A stretch of 64,000 nucleotides of DNA from Xestospongia muta (Eukaryota > Porifera > Demospongiae > Haplosclerida > Petrosiidae): the NCBI GenBank assembly GCA_963693285.1, contig OY848922.1, positions 563,001 through 627,000 on the forward strand. Reading direction: 5' to 3'. Position numbers and translations under genes: made by a program. Positions 23,269 through 35,869 of this stretch are shown piece after piece. How positions within the stretch are numbered: position 1 is the first letter of the stretch; each line of letters starts with the position of its first letter. Below the pieces are notes generated by a model, which was given only the letters and a program-made list of their open reading frames with translations, did no database searches and was not told the DNA's origin.

Positions 23269-26200
23269 ATGGGTATCTGTTCTAGTACGTCAGAAAAAGC
23301 AAAAGATCCATCTTCTCCATATAGAAGTTCACAAGATGAAATAAAGATCAACCTCATCCATTCAGAGCCTATACATTGTCTATGTGTAGCAGACTCCACC
23401 CATCTTATAACAGCCAGTGTTGATAAGGTAGTATATATAGTTTATATTGTTGTGACAGATTTGACACATTGAACTTATTTCTTTCTCAGCAAATTTTTGT
23501 CTATAACTGGACAAATCATGTTCTTGAAAATGCACTCACAATGCCATCAAAAGCAGCAACTCAGGTGATCACTAATGATTTACGACTTAATGAAATTGTC
23601 AACTTCCTAATAGATTGTTTATAACAATTCCTCTCAATGGATACATGCTGGTAGCAGAGATGGGCGGATCTGCAATTGGAAATGGCCTCATAATGTTGGG
23701 GGAGAATCATCAGTAGACCAACTTAGACAACATCCGGAAAATGTGTTTACCGAGCATACATTAGGAGTGACGGCTTTAGCATGTACTGGGAGTAAGTGAC
23801 ATCATTCTTATGTCAAATTATGAAACTACTTTTAGGTCGGGCAGACCTATTAATGTCTGGTTCACGGGATAACTCTGTTAAGATATGGGACATACCCACG
23901 GGTAAATGTACAGCTTCTTCTGAGATTCCACGAAATCTAGTAAGCTGAGAAAACAGAGATCATTGTTTGAGTTGTATGTATGCTTATAATGGAGGATTAC
24001 ATTAGCTATCTTTTATTCATCATTCTTTTTTCTATCTATCCATCTTGCCTATCCATTCATCCATTGCACATCATCTACACCTGCTTTCATTTATTTACCG
24101 ATTATCTATCCATCCATTCTTGCATCCATTATCTATCCATCCATTACTTATCCATCCATTCTTGCATCCATTATCTATCCATCCATTATCTATCCATCCA
24201 TTACCTATCCATCCATTCTTGCATCCATTATCTATCCATCCATTATCTATCCATCCATTACCTATCCATCCATTCTTGCATCCATTATCTATCCATCCAT
24301 TATCTATCCATCCATTACCTATCCATCCATTCTTGCATCCATTATCTATCCATCCATTATCTATCCATCCATTACCTATCCATCCATTACCTATCCATCC
24401 ATTATCTATCCATCCATCCATCTACCTATTCCATTCATCCATTCATCTGGTTATATTCATTCGTCATTATAAGATGTGTCCATTAACTCTAGTCAACAGA
24501 GATGAAATGGATACAAGGAGAAGACAGTGTTGTGCAGTCTAGTGAGGATAAAACATTACGAGTATGGGACATAAGGACGTGCTCTACAGCTCAACAGACA
24601 CCTCCTAAACAACACATTCAAGTAAATAAAATACATTACATTAAATTTGTTACTACAAATAGAAATTTGGTATTAATAGTTAGACCATCTTATAAGAACT
24701 TGACTTGATTATCCTACTAGTCACCTATAATTCCCTTTGTTATTTTTTCATAACTTCTATTTTGTTATTGTTTCCTCATTTTTAACTTGCTACGTACATC
24801 AATAATAAACTTCCTTTCAAGTTAAGTTGTTGATATCATAATCTTACATTATCGTATAACTAAAACACACAACAAACATCTCTCTCCCTTCTTTGTCCCT
24901 TTATGATGAAGTCATAATTAGATATGTAGGCGTGTTAATTTTACTTAGTTGCAATTGGAAGTTATCATAGGACTTTTGTGTTTACATTTTCTTTGCTTGT
25001 CTTTTCATCATATGATATTAATCATCTATTGTGATGCACTATAATTAATGGAATTACATCTTTAAATATTCCAATAAATTAATAATTTTTACAATTACAT
25101 CATTTCACATACCAATTTGCTTACCTCATTCTCAGCTTCTCTTTTCAGTATAGAATAAGAAATGAATTTGTTTGTTCTAAGATAATAAATGCAATAAAGA
25201 ATTTTGCATGTTCAAGACTTATCAGTTTATATTCTATAAAAGAACTTATATTATTTCTGCATCATTCTTTTTATAGTTATGTTGTAACGTGTCCCCATGT
25301 GGTAATTATTTGCTTAGTGGTAGCAGTGGACAAAGAGAAGAAGGTGCAGAATTGACTGTAAGGAAATTGGCGATAATGTAATTGATTCTATTTTATCGGT
25401 AATCCTATTTTGTTGCTATAGTTATGGGATCGTAGGTTTATTGATCATGAAAAGAGAAAGAGAGGAGAGATAGTTGAACACTATGGTCACACTGGCAGTG
25501 TGAATAGTTGTCTGTTTCTAGGACAGCTACATAACAATGATATGTTAGTCTTTTTCATATCATTCTAGACTATTGTTGTTATATTTTAAGGATAGCTTCC
25601 TGTTCTAATGATAGCACTGTTTGTTTATGGGATAAAACATCAGGAGGTAAGTAATTGGAACTACTCTGTTTATTTTATTTATTAATATAATAATCAATTA
25701 ATTAATCAATAAACTATATCGTGTGTTCTTTTAATGAGTTTCTTCCTTTAATCACACAATGTGTATTAAAAATAACAAACTGTCTTTAATATTATAAATA
25801 TATGTACTTAAAAGAAACCATTTTAACAGCTGTGGGGTACTTATTAACAATAACATCCATTTAATTATTATCACTATCAAATTTTGCTTCAATAATTATG
25901 ACTCATCATGTAATATTAGCTGTGGTCACATGATCTACAGCCATGGTCACATGATCTACAGCCAATAATCACATCATGAGCACATGTCTGTTATCTAATA
26001 ACTATTAAATATTATTATTTTTTAAAATAATTTAATTTCTATCTATTTCTGTTAGATTGTATAGTATCAGAATATATGTCAGGAGCAGGACCCATTTCTG
26101 CCATGGTCAGTCCCAGTTCCATGCTGTAAGTGGTATCGAATATTAAGAATGTGTCCCAGTCCTATGCTTTAAGTGGTATCAAATAATAAGAATATGTCCC

Positions 26201-27089
26201 AGTCCTATGCTTTAAGTGGTATCAAATATTAAGAATGTGTCCCAGTTCTATGCTTTAAGTGGTATCAAATATTAAGAATGTGTCCCAGTTCCATGCTGTA
26301 AGTGGTATCGAATATTAAGAATGCGTCCCAGTTCTATGCTGTAAGTGGTATCGAATATTAAGAATGCGTCCCAGTTCTATGCTGTAAGTGGTATCAAATA
26401 ATAAGAATGTGTCCCAGTTCTATGCTTTAAGTGGTATCAAATATTAAGAATGTGTCCCAGTTCCATGCTGTAAGTGGTATCAAATATTAAGAATGCGTCC
26501 CAGTTCAATGCTTTAAGTGGTATCAAATAATAAGAATGTGTCCCAGTCCTATGCTTTAAGTGGTATCGAATATTAAGAATGCGTCCCAGTTCTATGCTGT
26601 AAGTGGTATCAAATATTAAGAATGAGTCCTTTATCATAATTGATGTGTACAGAATATTCAATAATTTATCAAATGTTACATGAGAAGTGAAAGAGTGTGT
26701 AGTGGAACTATCATAGATCTTATGCTAACTAGAGTCACCTGACTGACTGGTTTCAAAACATTCACGTCCACGCAACGATCAGGTGATGTACATTAACAAA
26801 AGCATTTAGGAGATAAGTAAACTACTACCTAATCTGTTTACACTGAAAACTATTTCTACCTGTGGTTTTATTAACAAAAGATACACAAGTTAGTATTAGT
26901 AACCTTCATCAATGCAAGAGAAAGAAGATAACATCATTTGTTAGATTACATTATAGTACTGTCCAACAGTAACTCCTCCAAGTCAAAGTCTTTGTAGTTC
27001 TTGTGTATTGACAAATAATATTATAATCAATAGGAAACTATCGTTATTATCACTGTGATTGTTGCTGTGTGTAACTGTTTGTACATCAG

Positions 27090-27131
<42 letters not shown>

Positions 27132-27360
27132 GACGACATATTGTGTGGTCGGTCCTGTTATAGGATTGTCTGAGACGCATGGACCACACTAGTAGAGACA
27201 GTGTGTAGTTTTTTTTTTTAATTTTAAGTTATTCACAGTATGTTCTTCTACTTATTATAGTATTGCTTGCAGCACGTTTTATGAAGGAGTAAACATCTGG
27301 AGTGTTTCAAAAATGAGTCGTGATAAACCTGTTCTCTTTCAATTACGAGCAAAGTACTAA
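23269..27360 (+). CDS. WDR31: WD-repeat protein 31 homologue
   Basis: Ten exons (23269-23427, 23490-23564, 23614-23791, 23836-23939, 24493-24621, 25277-25357, 25422-25543, 25591-25646, 26056-26125, 27261-27360), 357 aa, similar to human WDR31. WD signatures include [32 protein letters not shown] and [15 protein letters not shown]31-specific stretches are IPRNL followed by [12 protein letters not shown], and PPKQHIQ before a Cys-rich strand. I chose the Met at 23269 because MGICSSTS fits an N-myristoylation site; an upstream in-frame Met at 23242 is possible. WDR31 is linked to cilia in animals (family knowledge). The 3' end of exon 9 and its splice donor form the first unit of a tandem array. 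Confidence 0.9.
24040..24440. repeat. (ATCC/ATCT)n array with 57-bp higher-order unit
   Basis: Tetranucleotide-based array in WDR31 intron 4, organised as about four copies of a 57-bp unit marked by TTCTTGCATCC. It creates spurious open frames on both strands. Confidence 0.9.
26111..26626. repeat. 43-bp minisatellite carrying splice donors, 12 copies
   Basis: Twelve 43-bp units. The first contains the last 15 coding bases of WDR31 exon 9 and its GTAAGT donor. Six copies (1, 5, 6, 7, 9, 12) keep GTAAGT; the other six read TTAAGT. Confidence 0.93.
27094..27125. repeat. (TA)n microsatellite
   Basis: Pure TA tract in the last WDR31 intron. Confidence 0.9.
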
Positions 27361-27417
27361 TTAGAATTGAAGATGTATATGGATTATTTTTAAATTTAAC
27401 AGCAAACTAATCACTTA

Positions 27418-27423
27418 AATAAA
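27418..27423 (+). terminator. Poly(A) signal AATAAA of WDR31
   Basis: AATAAA 58 bp past the WDR31 stop, in the spacer converging on golgin-97. Confidence 0.5.
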
Positions 27424-27615
27424 TTAATAAGTTACGTGAATTGATAATTGGAAAAAAAATCTTAACAAATTGTTTTATGATTATATCACAGCTGCTATTG
27501 ACATTAAAATATTCCACTATTTCTGTTAGTGAACAGTCTTATTGGGTGCGTTTGGAGGCGTGGGCATTGTACCAAACCACGACATCTATGAAAGAGAGAG
27601 AGAGAGATGACAAAA

Positions 27616-30600
27616 TTAGCTTTTTAAACTAACTTTGTATTGCAAATAATCTCGGACATATTTCTCCTCTTCATTGCTTAATTCAAGTAATGTTGCTACC
27701 GCACGTACCAGCTGACATGCCTGAATAACAATAAAGTCACTAAAAACAAGACCACTTGTTAATTCTACAGTTTGTTTATTGTTAAATACAATATTCCATG
27801 ACATCAAGAATAGTAATAATTATATTTGTCAACTTACTTCATCTTCTCTACTGCAAAGAAATCTTATCACAACATTTTTTAAATATCTAAATATCATCAA
27901 TTAAGTACAACAACAAAGAAATCACCATTTATAAACAGTACATTAGCAGCACCTACTCAATATATAAAATATTTAAGTACATTTTCTTAGCTAGTGCTCT
28001 GTTAGCTTAAGAGACAGCGCTGACAAGAATTTGGAAAGTTGTGGATTCAGATCTCAAAGCTAAACAGATTTCTAGTTTGTAAATATTCACTAATTTGAGT
28101 AGAAGAAGCAACAACCCTCACTATATCTACAACAGATCAGTATGTCGCAAACTTGCTAACATCAGCTTCACACACAGATATGGCAAGTATGTGACTTGGT
28201 TAAAAAGAACCTAGACAACATCAATACAGATTATCTGTCCACAATTCCAAAGATGACCAAGGTAAGGCATTTTGCTATGACCCTGAGTCTATGGTAGTAT
28301 TTGTTTGTAAATGTGCTTTGGAAGCAAATGAAGAACATTCTCAAGTAAGATCTTAACAACAGGAGTCTATTTGTAGGTATACCATTTATTTTCTGGTGTT
28401 GCTAGCACTAAAACATTTATAGTTCAGGTTGAACTATATATGTGTGTATATATACTATACTACCATTTGTCGTACATTGTTATAGATAAAACACTCAGCA
28501 TTTTCAATTTGGATAACCACAAGGGTTAAAATAGATTATGTTAGAGGTATATCACAACAATACCTATATAAGGGATAACCATATAATACTCATATAATAC
28601 CCATATAAGGAATAACCATATAATACTCATATAACCATATGTATCAATATTTAAGGATACTGAAAGTTGATTTCTGATGATATAACAAATCTCTGTGATG
28701 ATTTTGTTGTGCTGTCTTCTTCAATTGACTTGGGAAAAACTTCTAATAATGGAGGTTGTGAGAATGAGATCGGTAACGGAGGAAGAGATGGAGGGTTAGG
28801 GGGCAGTGGTTTCTAGAGATCACAGATAGATAAAATACCACCTCTAATTATAATCATTGGTATCAAATAACACCTCCAATTACTATCATAATTAACTCTT
28901 TACTAATAATGTATAAATCTATACATACGAAATATTGTTCCTATCAATCTCCTGCTATAGGTGTGATAGATAGAGTAGAACTATTGTATAGCAGCTGCTT
29001 CAAATTTTAATACATACTATTATCATCACCATCATCATTATTATTATTACAAACACAATTACTATATATACTTACCAGTTCTTTATTAAGTGCTTTCTTC
29101 ATATCAGTTAATTTTTGTTGTTGTTGTCTTATAGTCTGTAAAGAGAGAGAGAGAGAGAGATATTTAAAAACAAACTATTTGATGTACTTTATTTTTTTCT
29201 GCTAATTCTTCTTCTAATGTCTCAGAATATCGTCTCAATTCTAATAACTAAAAACGGAATCATTTGTCACATGACAAACATGTGCTAGTCATGTGATTTA
29301 CTTCATATTGGGACTGCATATCAAAATCCATTGACTTATTTATATCCTCTCCAAAATCTGTGTGGTTCTCAATAGGTAATATTGCAGGTGGACTCTCTGT
29401 TCTATCGTCAGTCACAGAAGGTCTGTGTTCTGGTCCTATGAGAGGGTCCACTTCTTTACGATAAACTACTCCAGGAGTTCGAAGAGTAGAAGAGAAAGAG
29501 TTAGCCATCCGAGTACGTGAATATCCTTCGAGAACAGTTCTAATTACAGGTTGATTGGGTAACTCATTGACAATTCTTTCCAATTTCTGTTCTTTTTCTA
29601 CAAAAAATAAATGTTGTGACTACATTATTTGCATTGAACAATTGTCAATATAACTACCTTTCAGTTCTTCTTTGGCCTTTGTTAATTCTTCTTGCAAATT
29701 ATTCACTTCTTTTGTATGTTCTTCATTGAGTTGATCTACTGTTTGAGTATGACTGACAACCTGATTCTCTAACTAAAAATTCATTAATATAATAACTTGG
29801 TCATACAAAATGTAGTCTCCTTACTTCTTGCTCTTTTAGATTGATGTTTTGTTTTTGTTGGTCAATCATTTCTTCTAGTTCTTGACGTCTTTTCTCCACA
29901 TCTCCGAGTTGACTTCGGATTTTCTTCAATTCTGATGTCAGATAGCTTAGTTTATCTTCTTTCTCTTTCATGGATGTTTGTAGAGAGGTGACATGATCTT
30001 GAAGATTATGCTAAGAAAGCAAGAACACTTTTCAAGTCAGAGCTCACTGATAGCAGCTGTAAACTTTAGTAGTATTTGTTGTGTGTTCACTAGTCTAGAG
30101 CTTACTAATGGTAGCTATCCTAGGTCATTGTGGTAAGTACTGATGTTTACTAGTTTAGAGCTTACTAATGGTAGCTGTCCTAGGTCACTGTGGTAAGTAC
30201 TGATGTTCACTAGTCTAGACCTTACTAATGGTAGCTATCTTAGGTCACTGTGGTAAGTACTGATGTTCACCAGTCTAGACCTTACTAATGGTAGCTATCT
30301 TAGGTCACTGTGGTAAGTACTGATGTTCACCAGTCTAGACCTTACTAATGGTAGCTATCTTAGGTCACTGTGGTAAGTACTGATGTTCACCAGTCTAGAC
30401 CTTACTAATGATAGCTATCTTAGGTCACTGTGGTAAGTACTGATGTTCACTAGTCTAGACCTTACCAATGGTAGCTATCCTAGGTCACTGTGGTAAGTAT
30501 TGATGTTCACTAGTCTAGAGCTTACTATTGGTAGCTATCCTAGGTCACTGTGGTAAGTACTGATGTTTACTAGTCTACTAATAGTGGTTATTGTGGTAAG

Positions 30601-30963
30601 TACACCAGTATAAGTCACAGTAGTAAGAGTATCAATGCTTACTGTTTTTTTAATGGAAGCCATTTGGTCATCATGACGTTGCTTAGATTGGGCTGAGATC
30701 TATAGGACATAAAGATATCACAATGAAGAAACAGAAAATTAGAATTAGTAAATATTCATTTCTTACTCTAGTCTCATAAAGTTCTATATCCAAGTCTCTC
30801 TGTCGTAAACTTGATTCAAGTTCCGAAATCTGGAAGAGATACTGTTAGTAAAATCCACAAACATGTTTTGTTCTTGCCTGTTTTTGTAACCTCTGTATAA
30901 CTTCATTGTCTTGATAGTTGCTGTAAATTTGAAGCCTAGAGACAATTAGAAAAAAATCATTAG

Positions 30964-30999
<36 letters not shown>

Positions 31000-32034
31000 T
31001 TGAGGTCAGGCTGTCTACAGTCCACGATAGCTCAGATATTTTTGTCTCCATTTTATGACAGGTCTTCTCTTTCTGTAATTACAACATACTAACAACTGTT
31101 CAATTTTAAATGATATTGACAAGGTACATGTGATGTGAAATTGATCTTTTTATCAAACCCAATAGAAGATTAGGTAGAAGTTACATGTACCTATCATATC
31201 TCTATTTATAACCAAATACTGCATTGTCAATGTCTAATTTATGACTTCTCTAAAAAAATATTACTGTTATATTATAACAACCTCTTGTAGTGCAGTTTGT
31301 AGTTCATTTATCTCATCAGTCAGTTCCTCTTCTCTCGTTTCTTTCTCCTTTAAAAGTTGATCATATTGACGTCGTAATGACATAAGCTCTGTTGTCAATT
31401 GTCCTAAAACTGACTGGACTTTATGGTTCTAAAAATATAACACACACACACACAAACATAGGGATCATAATATGCATTAAGTGGCTAGACAAGAACTCTG
31501 TATTTTAATGATTAATATTATAATTGTTCCAGACTATAAACTTTGGAGCCAAAATTACATATTGAAGTATAATATTAACCCTTTAGTCACTACTGTATTT
31601 ATAAGTGGATATTATTGTTAGGGTTAAGTGAAGGTTCAGTTCACATACTTTATATGTAACATCCAATATATTAATTTCCCAATCTCTCTACTGAGCTATG
31701 AATATAATTAATTAATTAATGACATTAATTCAATAAAGATCCCTTTTCTTCTTACATCAATTTTCTTTTTCGTAGATTGATGTAAATCGGTGTCCTCTTC
31801 CTCTTGGTCACTTCCTCCACCACTCTCTTTCCCTCCCACTGAACTTTGATCACCCGTTATCATGGGAGGTTCATCAACTACATGTGCTCCAATGGGGAAT
31901 TCTAATGTCGTGTTCTCAGATTCCGATGGAGGAGATCGAATAGCAAGTCCAGGAGGACGTTTAAAAGAAGTAGAACCTTTCTCTAAGTTGTTCTCCTCGA
32001 CTGATTCTATTTTTTCCTTCAATTTCTTGAACAT
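27616..32034 (-). CDS. GOLGA1: Golgin-97-like GRIP-domain golgin
   Basis: Many exons on the minus strand. The first (31756-32034) starts MFKKLKEKIES, like the MFxKLKxKI start of GRIP golgins. Middle exons (for example 31282-31428, and others to about 29300) encode almost pure coiled coil. The C-terminus comes from 28661-28812, 27838-27886 and 27616-27720 and rebuilds a GRIP domain: EINFQYLKNVVIRFLCSRE, then ACQLVRAVATLLELSNEEE and a YKVS-type end. The GRIP Tyr that binds Arl1-GTP is present (FQYLK). GRIP golgins tether vesicles at the trans-Golgi. The spacing INFxYLK and the EYK-like end favour golgin-97 over golgin-245 or GCC proteins. Internal exon edges were not all resolved. Introns contain a 60-bp satellite and a tRNA-like sequence. 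Confidence 0.85.
27989..28060 (+). mobile_element. Decayed tRNA-derived SINE head
   Basis: About 70 bp resemble a tRNA in order and spacing: a D-arm/A-box-like part (GCTCTGTTAGCTTAAGAGAC), an anticodon-arm stretch (CGCTGACAAGAATTTGG) and a T-arm/B-box-like part (GTTGTGGATTCAGATCTCA). The B box has about three mismatches, so this is a relic, not a working tRNA. It lies in a golgin-97 intron; the body and 3' end are not identifiable. Confidence 0.45.
30086..30577. repeat. 60-bp minisatellite, about eight copies
   Basis: Units with core GTCACTGTGGTAAGTACTGA followed by TTCACTAGTCTAGA and TTACTAATGGTAGCTATC, in a golgin-97 intron. The same unit reappears at 50430-50925. Confidence 0.92.
30968..30998. 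repeat. (CT)n microsatellite
   Basis: CT tract directly beside a golgin-97 exon edge; on the coding strand it is a GA tract just after the donor. Confidence 0.85.
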
Positions 32035-32200
32035 TGTAACAGTGACAATGACAATGGGGTTAAAATTATGGGATTAAAATAATTTTAACCCCTAGTTCAT
32101 ACAGTATTGGTTTGAACTTTTGATGCCATTTGCTGGGATTTATAAATTTGTACCTAACATATCTCTTTCTTTCTATAGCTGTCTTTCATCTTCCAGTACT
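32035..32200. promoter_or_regulatory. Divergent promoter, golgin-97 / threonine aldolase
   Basis: 166 bp between starts. A TTTCTTTCTATAG tract ending at 32178 looks like a 3' splice site, so the aldolase may have a 5' UTR intron. Confidence 0.45.
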
Positions 32201-33295
32201 ATGGCAGCTGCAAACAAAGTCATAGACATGAGAAGTGATACTGTGACAACGCCCACACAGAAAATGAAGGAGGCCATGATGCAAGCCAAAGTGGGAGATG
32301 ACGTATATGGAGAGGATCCAACTGTCATCCTCTTACAAAATAAGATTGCTGGTTTGTTAAAGAAAGAGTCTGCATTATTTTTTCCTTCGGGAACTATGTC
32401 GAATTTAGTCGGGATCATGGCACACGCCAACACTAGAGGTGACGAGGTTATCCTTGGTGATCGCTCTCACATTGCTATCTGGGAACAGGGAAGTATATCT
32501 CAAGTGGGTGGAGTCTTTGCTAGGCAAGTGAAGAATCTTGATGATGGCACTTTGGATTTAGATGACTTACAATCCAAAATCCATAAAGGCGGTTTTGATG
32601 GTCACTATTGTCACACACGAGCAATAATTATTGAAAATACTCACAACTACTGTTATGGGACACCCATTACTTTGGACTATATGGATAAAATAGTCTCAAT
32701 AGCTCGTGATAATGATCTAAAGATTCATGTTGATGGTGCAAGGTTGTTTAATGCAGCCACTGCTCTTGGTGTTCACGTGTCAGAGTTGGTCAAACATGCT
32801 GACTCGGTAAACGTGTGTCTCTCAAAAGGCCTTGGAGCTCCCGTGGGTTCAATGTTAATTGGGTCAAATGATTTTATTGCTTGCTGTCATCGTATTCGGA
32901 AAAGTTTGGGTGGAGGGATGCGTCAAATTGGGATGCTTGCTGCAGCTGGTATTTTTGCATTGGACAATCATGCTCCATTGTTACACGTTGATCATGACAA
33001 TGCTAAACAATTAGCACATGGGTTAGCAAAGATGGTAGAAGTAGGTGCGTCTATTAATGTGGACTATGTCCATACCAATATGGTGATGTTTAGTCTTAAT
33101 CGACCAGATCTTAGTCCAGAAAAATTTTGCAACTTGCTTCTTCAGCCGATAAATGAGACTGCCCCTATTATTAAAATGATCCCTAGAGGTTGTCCCCACA
33201 AGATTATACGAGCTGTGATACACCATCAAATCAATAAAGATGATATTGACTTTACTTTAACAAGAATACAACAAATTTTGAAGCAAAGCTATTAA
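32201..33295 (+). CDS. L-threonine aldolase (PLP enzyme)
   Basis: A single uninterrupted reading frame of 364 aa from the Met at 32201 (MAAANKVIDMRSDTVTTPTQ). In-frame codons upstream to 32123 are less likely coding because an acceptor-like TCTATAG lies at 32172-32178. The enzyme cleaves L-threonine or L-allo-threonine to glycine and acetaldehyde using pyridoxal phosphate. Fold-type I landmarks: GDDVYGEDPTV, FFPSGTMSN, GDRSHIAIWEQG, IHVDGARLFNAA (Asp for the PLP ring nitrogen) and CLSKGLGAPVGS with the Schiff-base Lys at about residue 209. Length is normal for the family. It is one of only three genes here with an intronless coding region. PTPA follows only 77 bp downstream on the same strand. 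Confidence 0.95.
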   Translation: MAAANKVIDMRSDTVTTPTQKMKEAMMQAKVGDDVYGEDPTVILLQNKIAGLLKKESALFFPSGTMSNLVGIMAHANTRGDEVILGDRSHIAIWEQGSISQVGGVFARQVKNLDDGTLDLDDLQSKIHKGGFDGHYCHTRAIIIENTHNYCYGTPITLDYMDKIVSIARDNDLKIHVDGARLFNAATALGVHVSELVKHADSVNVCLSKGLGAPVGSMLIGSNDFIACCHRIRKSLGGGMRQIGMLAAAGIFALDNHAPLLHVDHDNAKQLAHGLAKMVEVGASINVDYVHTNMVMFSLNRPDLSPEKFCNLLLQPINETAPIIKMIPRGCPHKIIRAVIHHQINKDDIDFTLTRIQQILKQSY

Positions 33296-33372
33296 GAAAT
33301 GTAGAATGACTATTTTTCGATATTTATGTAATTAATGAATATTCATCATTTTATTGACGTTGCAGGTCCAAG

Positions 33373-35835
33373 ATGGCTGTCGAATTCAAACGACCAGAGC
33401 GGGTAATCAAGAAAGAAGAAGACATGGACAGATGGCTCAAGTCTGAGGTATTCTCGTCCCAAGTTGATCTGTAATCTAATGAAATTATTTATTTGCTTAA
33501 ATTTGCGATTATTAATCATATACCATTACTTGATCACATGATACAAGCACTGCGTCACATGAAATAAAAGAATAATCATATGATATGTTACTTGTGTCAC
33601 ATGATATTTTCTTGGTACCATAATGTAGGCGTACGCCAGTTTTGTTGGGTGGATTAAAGTACTTGCTCAGTCTGTGAAAGGAAAAAAGGTTTCTGATTCA
33701 ATTCCTGAATCACCAGTAAGTTCACATAATTGTCACATGACTGTCATGTGACTTTTTCTTTTCAGATTATAGGTAGGTTGACGGCAATGTTAGATAAGTT
33801 GTCAAAATGGGTTGATGAGATTCCACCTCTTGAACAACCTCAACGATTTGGGAACAAGGCCTTTCGAACCTGGCTAGATCGAGTTAAACCAGTATGTAGA
33901 TCAAGTTAAACCACAATAAAGCAATTAAAATTAGAATGAATTTAATTAACTAATAAATAATAATATAACTACAACTAGTAAATTTTTAGTATAACTTTGT
34001 ATACAAACAAGCACTGAACAAATTACTATTATAATTTACAGTATATTTAAATTGTAGCACTCTCCACAATAGCATTTTTCTGATGCCCCACCTACTTTTA
34101 ATTAATCCATTGCCATGACATTGTGCAATAATTCACACTATAGAATTCAAAACAGCTAATAGAAGATGTACTACCTGATAATCTGAAGGGAGCTGTAATT
34201 GAACTTCAAGTATATTTTATAGGTTAGTATATTTATATTTACACAAAAATTACAACAAATATTTTGCTGTGTTTATTTAGAGGGTTTCGGTAATTATACT
34301 AGAATTGACTATGGGACTGGACATGAAGCTAAGTTTATGGCCTTTTTGTGTTGTTTGATGAAAATTGGAGCTGTTCCAGTGGAAGATGGTCCCGCTATTG
34401 TTCTTAAAGTAACCACAAAGTATGTCTTAATCAGTGGTTGGTACCGATTACAATTATAATTGTAATTAATTACAATCAATTATATTTTTACTGTAATTGC
34501 AATCGTAATCATAATCAACTTTCCAGAAACAGTGTAATCAGTAATTGTAATCATAATTAGACTAATTAATTGGTGTAGTCACAAGTGATTATAGCAATTA
34601 CAGTAGCCATTATAATTATAGTACATGGAACGTAAACATGTGTTAGCATCTGGTGGTGTAAATTTATGAAATAATGCATTTAAGAACATGTGGTTACACC
34701 TTACATATTTGCATATGTAATCACTGTCACTATGATACTCCTATGTTAACTAGATGAATACTTGAGTAGCTCTTGATTAGAAGAAGATTCTGACCTCTTA
34801 ATCTTTTGGTAAAGGCACCAAACCTAATACCTACAACTATCTCTGTTTGCTTGCCATTACATTCAGATTCTAGCCTCTAGTGCTTCTGTGGAATGCCTTT
34901 TTTCTATAAATGGGAAGGTTTTCTGTCTAGACAGGTGCTGTTTATCTGATGAAATGTTTCAAAAACTAACGTTTATCTGATGTAATACAATGTTATTTAA
35001 TGACGTGATTTAATTACATAATCATGGCTTTGTAATCATAATCATAAATGTAATCATGTTTTTTTCCCTATAATCACAAATGTAATTACCTTACATAATT
35101 ATTATGTAATCGTATCATGATTGTAATCATTCTTATGTAATTGACCCCACCCCCTGGCGTTAATTCACTATTCTTGTCTTATTATATATTTGTACATTGC
35201 TATATCTAAAATATTTTGATATAGTAATTTCTATGATATTCTGAGCCATTTCTAATTTAACAATTAATAATTGTCATAAGTAATATTAAAATTAGTGCAT
35301 TTAATTAATAGAAGTAATTAACCGTAATAAATTAATTAATTAGTAATAAATTAATAGAGGTAATAAACCATAATAAATTAATAGAGGTAATAAACCATAA
35401 TAAATTAATTGAGGTAATAAACCATAATAAATTAATAGAGGTAATAAACCATAATAAATTAATAGAGGTAATATTAATAATAATTATATTGTTAATTTAC
35501 TCTAAATTGGACTTATCAAATGATTACATTTTCCTAGTTTATTAACATAATGCCATTAAAAGTCATGTGATATAACAATTATTATATGCCTATATTATTA
35601 AGGATTATAATTGTAATCGATATTCCTTTTAAAACTGGCTGGCTCATTTTCAAATGATAACTCTGTAATACTCTGACAAATTTAATAATAGATTAATTAA
35701 CAATTATAGAAGTAATAAGATCTACAGAATACCCAGTTAAGGGACTAACCACTAAAGTCTCAGGTTCTATATTTTCAAATATATGCTTGGTAGGGGGTCT
35801 ACATTCAAATGTATGGCTATGAATCTCATTATAGG

Positions 35836-35869
<34 letters not shown>

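Noticed and set aside
24040..24542. Long open frames on both strands in the ATCC repeat
   Set aside because: Low-complexity tetranucleotide array inside a WDR31 intron.
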